Source: Sphingomonas sp.
Lineage (GTDB): Bacteria; Pseudomonadota; Alphaproteobacteria; Sphingomonadales; Sphingomonadaceae
Length of the DNA: 9,558 nucleotides
NCBI GenBank assembly: GCA_025935515.1
Contig: JAICVC010000075.1
Location: 1 to 9,558, forward strand
Direction: 5' to 3'
Shown here one piece after another: positions 5,035-9,558 of the stretch. The translations under genes and the position numbers were made by a program. The notes under the pieces were generated by a model. It made no database searches, was not told the origin of the DNA, and saw only the letters and a program-made list of their open reading frames with translations. Position 1 is the stretch's first letter. The number at the start of each line of letters is the position of its first letter.

Positions 5035-6117
5035 TCAGATTGCGAGTCCCAGCTGCGCCGGAACCGCATTGTTGACCTCGGTTAAACTGTGAAGCCCGAG
5101 GCCGAGCAGCCTTATACCTTTGGATAAGGGGTGGAGAGAGGACAGAAGCGTTTGACCAACGGCTGCGAACGCGGCCTGGTCGGGCACCGGATCGCTGAAG
5201 CTCCGCGAACGGGTGACGATGGTGAAGTCGCCGAACTTCACCTTGAGCGTCACGGTCCTTCCAGCGACCTCTGCCCGCCTGACCCGGTCCCAGGCATAGC
5301 CGGCAATGCGCTCCAGCTCTGCGGCAAGGCGGTCGCGATCGCGCAAATCCTCGTCGAAGGTCCGTTCTGCGCTGACCGACTTGTAGGGCCGGTCGGGTTT
5401 GACCTCGCGCTCGTCGATCCCGCGGCAGATCCGCCAATACCATTCGGCCGAGCTCCCGAAATGGGCCTGAAGCGCTGGCAGGCTCCATTCGCGAAGGTCG
5501 GCGCCGGTCACGATGCCGAGCGATTCCATCTTCTTGGCTGTGACCGGGCCGACGCCATGGAAGCGGGCGACCGGCAGCGAGGCGACGAATTCCGCACCCT
5601 TTTCCGGCGTGATCACGCAGAGGCCGTCGGGCTTGCGATGGTCGGAGGCGAGCTTGGCGATGAACTTGCAGTAGGAAACGCCGGCCGAGGCGGTGAGCCG
5701 GCATTCCTCGCGAATGCGGCGCCGGATGTCCTCCGCGATGGCCCGCGCGCTGCCGAGACCGTGCCGGTCCTCGGTCACGTCGAGATAGGCCTCGTCGAGG
5801 CTCAGCGGCTCGACCAAGTCGGTATAGTCGAGGAAGATCCCCCGGATCTGCTGCGAGACTGCGCGGTACACGTCGAACCGCGTCTTGACGAAGATCAGCT
5901 CCGGGCAACGGCGCCTGGCGGTGACCGACGGCATGGCCGAACGGACGCCATATTTGCGCGCTTCGTAGCTGGCCGCCATCACGACTCCGCGGTGCTGCCC
6001 ACCGACCGCGACCGGCTTGCCGCGAAGCTCTGGATTATCGCGCTGCTCCACGGACGCGTAGAAGGCGTCCATGTCGACATGGATGATCTTGCGGGTCGGG
6101 CGGTCCTCACTTTGCAT
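5035..6117 (-). CDS. dinB: DNA polymerase IV (Y-family translesion polymerase)
   Basis: A 360-residue Y-family polymerase that extends past damaged bases and misaligned ends. The palm begins with KIIHVDMDAFYASVE: Asp15 is the first catalytic carboxylate and Tyr20 the steric gate against ribonucleotides. The second acidic pair is Asp108-Glu109 in PLSLDEAYLDV. The fingers carry MAASYEARKYGVRSAMP, and a helix-hairpin-helix GVGPVTAKKMESLGI is in the thumb. The little-finger domain ends in the extreme C-terminal QLGLAI, which fits a beta-clamp binding motif (compare QLVLGL in E. coli Pol IV). I chose the ATG at 6117 because the family starts a few residues before KIIH. ATGs at 6150 and 6156 are in frame but would overlap the sucC start and have no better SD; indeed no good SD is visible for any. 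It is divergent from sucC and upstream of carD. The beta-clamp motif and complete catalytic residues argue for an active enzyme. Confidence 0.95.
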   Translation of the reverse strand: MQSEDRPTRKIIHVDMDAFYASVEQRDNPELRGKPVAVGGQHRGVVMAASYEARKYGVRSAMPSVTARRRCPELIFVKTRFDVYRAVSQQIRGIFLDYTDLVEPLSLDEAYLDVTEDRHGLGSARAIAEDIRRRIREECRLTASAGVSYCKFIAKLASDHRKPDGLCVITPEKGAEFVASLPVARFHGVGPVTAKKMESLGIVTGADLREWSLPALQAHFGSSAEWYWRICRGIDEREVKPDRPYKSVSAERTFDEDLRDRDRLAAELERIAGYAWDRVRRAEVAGRTVTLKVKFGDFTIVTRSRSFSDPVPDQAAFAAVGQTLLSSLHPLSKGIRLLGLGLHSLTEVNNAVPAQLGLAI

Positions 6118-6148
6118 CGCGGCGATGTTCTGATTAAGGCCCGCCGCC

Positions 6149-7354
6149 ATGAACATCCACGAATATCAGGCCAAGGAACTGCTCGCGAAGTACGGCGTGC
6201 CGGTACCGGCTGGCCATGCGGCGATGAGCGTCGAGGAGGCAGTCGAAGCGGCGAAGCAGCTGCCCGGCCCGTTGTGGGTCGTGAAGGCGCAGATCCATGC
6301 CGGCGGGCGGGGTAAGGGCCGCTTCAAGGAGCTCGGCGAGTCGGTCAAGGGTGGAGTCCGCCTCGCGCATTCGATCGACGAGGTGCGCGAGCATGCGGCC
6401 GAGATGCTTGGGAAAACGCTGGTGACGGTCCAGACCGGCCCGGCGGGCAAGCAGGTCCAGCGACTCTACATCACCGACGGCGTCGACATCGCCAAGGAAT
6501 TCTACCTCGCGCTGCTGGTCGACCGGGAAAGCGGCCGAATCGCGGTTGTCGCCTCGACCGAAGGTGGGATGGAGATCGAGAAGGTCGCGCACGACACGCC
6601 AGAGAAGATCGCGACGATCACCATCGATCCGGCGACGGGCCTGATGCCGCACCATGGCCGCGCGGTCGCCGCCGCGCTGGGCCTTACCGGCGATCTTGCC
6701 AAGCAAGCGGGCAAGGTCCTCGGCAGCCTCTACCAGGCGTTCCTCGGCACCGACGCCTCGCAGATCGAGATCAACCCGCTGGCGGTGGACGACAAGGGCC
6801 GTCTGCTGGTGCTCGACGCCAAGGTCGGCTTCGACAATAACGCCGAGTTCCGCCATCCCGATCTCGAGCAGCTCCGCGACCTCACCGAAGAGGAGCCGAT
6901 GGAGATCGAGGCGTCGAAATACGACCTCAGCTACATCAAGCTCGACGGGTCGATCGGCTGCATGGTCAACGGCGCCGGCCTCGCCATGGCGACGATGGAC
7001 ATCATCAAGCTCGAAGGCGCTGAGCCGGCGAACTTCCTCGACGTCGGCGGCGGCGCCAACAAGGAAAAGGTCACCGCGGCGTTCAAGATCATTTTGAGCG
7101 ATCCCGCAGTGAAGGGCATCCTCGTCAACATCTTCGGCGGGATCATGCGCTGCGACATCATCGCCGAAGGCATCGTCGCCGCGGCGCGCGAGGTCGATCT
7201 TCGTGTTCCGCTCGTCGTGCGCCTGGAGGGGACCAACGTCCAGCAAGGCAAGGACATCCTCGCCTCGTCCGGCCTGCCGATCATCGCCGCCAATGATCTC
7301 GGCGACGCCGCCCGGAAAATCGTCGCCGAAGTGAAGAGCCCCGTCGCCGCCTAG
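6149..7354 (+). CDS. sucC: Succinyl-CoA synthetase (ADP-forming) beta subunit
   Basis: A 401-residue beta subunit of succinyl-CoA ligase, the TCA-cycle step that makes ATP or GTP from succinyl-CoA. It starts with the canonical MNIHEYQAKELLAKYGVPVP. The ATP-grasp domain is about 1-235, with AGGRGKG (51-57) for nucleotide phosphates and EINPL (207-211) plus DAK (223-225) for Mg2+. The C-terminal CoA-ligase domain is about 255-395, with NGAGLAMATMD (274-284), LDVGGGA (297-303), VNIFGGIMRCD (326-336) and LEGTN (359-363), which shape the succinate and phosphohistidine site. Length is normal (E. coli 388). A weak SD, TAAGG, sits nine bases before the ATG. sucD, the obligate alpha-subunit gene usually adjacent, is absent here: downstream is a convergent LprI-like gene, then etfBA. 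The stop codon directly abuts that of the convergent gene. Its promoter must lie in the 31-bp gap or within the dinB 5' end. Confidence 0.97.
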   Translation: MNIHEYQAKELLAKYGVPVPAGHAAMSVEEAVEAAKQLPGPLWVVKAQIHAGGRGKGRFKELGESVKGGVRLAHSIDEVREHAAEMLGKTLVTVQTGPAGKQVQRLYITDGVDIAKEFYLALLVDRESGRIAVVASTEGGMEIEKVAHDTPEKIATITIDPATGLMPHHGRAVAAALGLTGDLAKQAGKVLGSLYQAFLGTDASQIEINPLAVDDKGRLLVLDAKVGFDNNAEFRHPDLEQLRDLTEEEPMEIEASKYDLSYIKLDGSIGCMVNGAGLAMATMDIIKLEGAEPANFLDVGGGANKEKVTAAFKIILSDPAVKGILVNIFGGIMRCDIIAEGIVAAAREVDLRVPLVVRLEGTNVQQGKDILASSGLPIIAANDLGDAARKIVAEVKSPVAA

Positions 7355-7768
7355 CTATTGGGTTGGTTTTGGCTCAGGCAACAAGGGCGTCGTGTCATCT
7401 ATGAAGCCAAGGAAGTCTCTCCAGACGCGGTGCGTTTCCTCGTCAATGGTCCCAAGAGTGCACGACTGATGCATTGCATATCGGATAGAACCTTCACGCC
7501 ACTGTTCGTACACGGCACCGCAGTAGAGCTTCTCATAAGCCTCGAATGCTACGCCCGCGTCTTCGATCGCCTTGGCCGTAGAGCCATCATGCTCTTCGTC
7601 CCTGAATCGGCTGATCGCACGCGTTCGGTAGACCCTCAGCCGGACCGTGGCCTGCGCGATCTTCTTGTCCATGCACTGCGCCATCTCGATCGTGCTCGAG
7701 CCCTTGCACGGATCGCTCTTTGCGGCCGGCGCCGAGCCGATCGCAGCGCTAATCAACAGGCTGATCAA
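7355..7768 (-). CDS. Secreted DUF1311 / LprI-like protein with unusual start
   Basis: A 137-residue (from TTG 7768) small periplasmic or secreted protein resembling the DUF1311/lysozyme-inhibitor LprI N-terminal family. It has Cys21 and Cys32 near EMAQCMDKKI, the FEAYEKLYC block (75-83), GSI (93-95) and QSCTLGTIDEETHRVW (101-116). The four Cys (21, 32, 83, 103) could make two disulfides. The frame begins with a signal-like MISLLISAAIGSAPAA. The only ATG next to the strong SD GGAGGGG (7785-7779) is at 7775, in another frame, and it stops after eight codons. Removing one A at 7767-7769 would give MRLISLLISAAIGSAPAA, an ideal signal peptide, so the gene may be frameshifted near its start or may use TTG. 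Base composition is lower in GC than its neighbours (about 56 percent by hand count over 7441-7620). Role is unknown; lysozyme inhibition is known only for some relatives. Confidence 0.72.
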   Translation of the reverse strand: MISLLISAAIGSAPAAKSDPCKGSSTIEMAQCMDKKIAQATVRLRVYRTRAISRFRDEEHDGSTAKAIEDAGVAFEAYEKLYCGAVYEQWREGSIRYAMHQSCTLGTIDEETHRVWRDFLGFIDDTTPLLPEPKPTQ

Positions 7769-7854
7769 TGCGCATGCTCCCCTCCGAACGGCGTCACGTG
7801 GATTCCCGCATTCGGCTTGTCTATGGCAGCCACTGCTTAATGAAGGACTGATCA

Positions 7855-8601
7855 ATGAAGCTGCTGGTCGCGGTCAAGCGCGTCATCGATTACAACGTCA
7901 AGCCGCGCGTGCGGATGGATGGCTCGGGCGTCGATCTCGCCAACGTCAAGATGAGCATGAACCCGTTCGACGAGATCGCGATCGAGGAAGCGATCCGCCT
8001 CAAGGAAAAGGGCGTCGCAACGGAGATCGTCGCAGTGTCAATCGGACCGGCCAAGGCGCAGGAGACTCTGCGTACGGCCCTCGCGATGGGCGCCGACCGC
8101 GCGATCCTCGTCCAGACCGAGGAGGAAGTCGAGCCGCTCGCGGTCGCCAAAATCCTCGCCAAGATCGCCGAGGAAGAGCAGCCGCAGCTGATCATTCTCG
8201 GCAAGCAGGCGATCGACGACGACAATAATGCGACTGGCCAGATGCTGGCCGCGCTGCTCGGCTGGCCGCAAGGCACGTTCGCCTCCAAGGTCGAAATTTC
8301 CGACACCGCGACGGTCACCCGCGAGGTCGACGGCGGGCTCGAGACCGTGAAGCTGAACCTTCCCGCGGTCGTTACCACCGACCTTCGCCTCAACGAGCCG
8401 CGCTACGCGTCGCTGCCCAACATCATGAAGGCCAAGTCGAAGCCGCTCGCGACCAAGTCGCCGGGCGATTACGGCATCGACGTGGCTCGCCGATTGGACA
8501 CGATCAAGGTCACCGAGCCGGCCAAGCGCCAGGCGGGGATTAAGGTGGGCAGCGTCGATGAGCTGGTTGAGCGCCTGCACGGTTTGGGGATTGCGAAATG
8601 A
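7855..8601 (+). CDS. etfB: Electron transfer flavoprotein beta subunit
   Basis: A 248-residue beta subunit of the heterodimeric ETF, which takes electrons from acyl-CoA and related dehydrogenases and passes them to ETF-ubiquinone oxidoreductase in the inner membrane. It binds AMP. It starts MKLLVAVKRVIDYNVKPRVR, with GAAGGA seven bases before the ATG. The family signature is in VTREVDGGLETVKLNLPAVV (154-173). The recognition loop LNEPRYASLPNIMKAKSKPL (179-198) is close to that of mitochondrial ETF, with the dehydrogenase-docking Leu in SLPNIM. The AMP-site region GKQAIDDDNNATGQM is at 116-130. Length is standard. It overlaps etfA by four bases (ATGA), so the two are translationally coupled. 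This is a classic housekeeping ETF rather than a bifurcating type, judging from the mitochondrial-like loop. A 79-bp gap separates it from the SD region of the divergent LprI-like gene, with no convincing promoter seen by eye. Confidence 0.97.
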   Translation: MKLLVAVKRVIDYNVKPRVRMDGSGVDLANVKMSMNPFDEIAIEEAIRLKEKGVATEIVAVSIGPAKAQETLRTALAMGADRAILVQTEEEVEPLAVAKILAKIAEEEQPQLIILGKQAIDDDNNATGQMLAALLGWPQGTFASKVEISDTATVTREVDGGLETVKLNLPAVVTTDLRLNEPRYASLPNIMKAKSKPLATKSPGDYGIDVARRLDTIKVTEPAKRQAGIKVGSVDELVERLHGLGIAK

Positions 8602-9527
8602 GCGTTCTGGTCCTGGTCGAGCATGACGGCGGCCGCGTGAAGGATGCCACGCTTGCGACGGTGACGGCCGCATCCCAGCTCGGCGAAGTTCATGCGCTGG
8701 TCGCCGGCAACAATGCCGACGCGGTCGCGCAAAGCGCGGCGAAGATCGCCGGCGTCGCCAAGGTCTACACCGCGAGTTCGCCGGCGCTGGAGCACCAGCT
8801 CGCCGAGGCGGTTGCGCCGGTGGTTGCGAAGCTGATGGATGGTCACGACGCGTTCCTCGCGCCGGCCACGACCACCGGCAAGAATATCGCGCCGCGGGTC
8901 GCCGCCTTGCTCGACGTCATGCAGATCACCGATATTCTCTCGATTGAAGGTCCGGACACGTTCACGCGCCCGATCTACGCCGGCAACGCGATCGCGACGG
9001 TGAAGTCGAAGGACGCGAAGAAGGTCATCACGGTGCGCACGACCGCGTTCGAGAAGGCCGCGCCCGAGGGCGGCTCCGCCTCCGTCGAGCAGGTCGACGC
9101 GGCGGGCGACCCGGGCACCAGCAGCTTCGTTTCGCTCGACGCCTCGGAGAGCGAGCGGCCCGAGCTCACCAGCGCCAAGATCATAGTTTCCGGCGGCCGC
9201 GCATTCGGCTCGTCCGAGCAGTTCCATTCGCTGCTCGACCCGCTTGCCGACAAGCTCGGCGCCGGCGTTGGAGCGAGCCGCGCCGCGGTCGATGCAGGCT
9301 ATGCGCCCAACGATTACCAGGTTGGCCAGACCGGCAAGATCGTCGCTCCCGAAGTCTATATCGCGATCGGCATCTCGGGCGCGATCCAGCATCTTGCGGG
9401 AATGAAGGATTCGAAGACCATCATCGCCATCAACAAGGACGAGGAAGCGCCGATCTTCCAGGTCGCCGACATCGGCCTGGTCGGTGATCTGTTCAAGATC
9501 GTGCCAGAATTGACGGAGAAACTGTAG
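8598..9527 (+). CDS. etfA: Electron transfer flavoprotein alpha subunit (FAD-binding)
   Basis: A 309-residue alpha subunit of ETF, carrying most of the FAD site. The N-terminal Rossmann-like domain is about 1-185 (MSVLVLVEHDGG, then FLAPATTTGKNIAPRVAALL at 86-105). The C-terminal FAD domain is about 190-309, with SGGRAFGSSEQF (198-209), GASRAAVDAGYAPNDYQVGQ (225-244) with the family TGK following, the signature YIAIGISGAIQHLAGM (254-269) and AINKDEEAPIFQVADIGLVG (277-296). Ser260 and the QH at 264-265 belong to the flavin-contacting signature. Length is standard. The ATG at 8598 overlaps the etfB stop as ATGA. The gene is complete; a new SD follows 6 bp after the stop, so the operon probably continues beyond the right edge, often with a 3-hydroxyacyl-CoA dehydrogenase gene in related bacteria (known context, not seen here). 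Confidence 0.97.
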   Translation: MSVLVLVEHDGGRVKDATLATVTAASQLGEVHALVAGNNADAVAQSAAKIAGVAKVYTASSPALEHQLAEAVAPVVAKLMDGHDAFLAPATTTGKNIAPRVAALLDVMQITDILSIEGPDTFTRPIYAGNAIATVKSKDAKKVITVRTTAFEKAAPEGGSASVEQVDAAGDPGTSSFVSLDASESERPELTSAKIIVSGGRAFGSSEQFHSLLDPLADKLGAGVGASRAAVDAGYAPNDYQVGQTGKIVAPEVYIAIGISGAIQHLAGMKDSKTIIAINKDEEAPIFQVADIGLVGDLFKIVPELTEKL

Positions 9528-9533
9528 CTGGCG

Positions 9534-9558
9534 AGGAGGATGCGATGAGAGGAGCATG
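9534..9558 (+). promoter_or_regulatory. Ribosome-binding site and start of a further gene at the right edge
   Basis: AGGAGG (9534-9539) lies five bases before an ATG at 9545 that opens Met-Arg-Gly-Ala and runs off the window. Another ATG at 9556 is possible. The spacing to etfA suggests a third operon gene. Its product cannot be told from four codons. Confidence 0.4.

Noticed and set aside
4867..5085. 72-codon plus-strand ORF in the dinB-carD gap
   Set aside because: It starts with TTG without an SD, runs into the antisense of dinB, and shows no membrane, signal or family features.
5131..6315. Open frame antisense to dinB running into sucC
   Set aside because: It crosses two well-identified genes, has low-complexity Arg/Gly/Asp composition and no start context.
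6134..7246. Long open frame antisense to sucC (about 370 codons)
   Set aside because: It mirrors sucC codon structure in GC-rich DNA, is rich in Arg/Asp/His/Ala with no family resemblance, and sucC is unmistakable on the other strand.
8469..9557. Long open frame antisense to etfA and the end of etfB
   Set aside because: Same GC-driven shadow effect; etfA carries complete family signatures in the opposite strand and this frame has no recognisable domain.

Overview
The window is GC-rich DNA (mid-60s percent by eye) with the gene content and codon habits of an alphaproteobacterium. The order is most probably Sphingomonadales: the MgtE, DUF1489, CarD, SucC and EtfBA sequences are all of the alphaproteobacterial type. 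No phage, transposase, CRISPR array, rRNA or tRNA gene is visible. It is mostly core chromosome with a few accessory pieces.

Layout, left to right. (1) 3-1343: the 3' part of a magnesium transporter gene, mgtE, cut by the left edge, followed on the same strand by a DUF1489 gene (1384-1785). (2) 1802-1864, minus: a 20-residue, almost wholly hydrophobic peptide ORF with a strong Shine-Dalgarno sequence. (3) 2005-2676: a CADD/TenA-like metalloprotein that keeps the metal ligands and the Tyr/Lys pair linked to self-sacrificing para-aminobenzoate synthesis in Chlamydia. (4) 4131-2673, minus: two tandem DUF2807 (GIN-domain) envelope proteins. The first is a predicted lipoprotein with seven GSG rungs, and two interleaved inverted repeats lie just upstream of it. 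(5) 4194-4326: a rho-independent terminator and a 100-bp mosaic palindromic repeat, both in the 3' region of carD. (6) 4867-4334, minus: carD, an RNA polymerase-binding regulator. (7) 6117-5035, minus: dinB (DNA polymerase IV), divergent from (8) sucC (6149-7354), with only 31 bp between the start codons. (9) 7355-7768, minus: a lower-GC DUF1311/LprI-like secreted protein whose start looks frameshifted or unusual. (10) 7855-9527: etfB and etfA, overlapping by ATGA. A ribosome-binding site for a further gene sits at the right edge.

How the genes work together. sucC (TCA cycle) and etfBA (electrons from acyl-CoA and related dehydrogenases to the quinone pool) are central energy metabolism, though sucD is not next to sucC. 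carD and dinB concern transcription initiation and damage tolerance. The GIN pair and the LprI-like protein act in the envelope.

I did not find a large undescribed system. The items most worth following are the 20-residue membrane peptide, the possible CADD-type folate-precursor enzyme, the interleaved operator-like dyads controlling the GIN pair, and the probable +1 frameshift at the start of the LprI-like gene.
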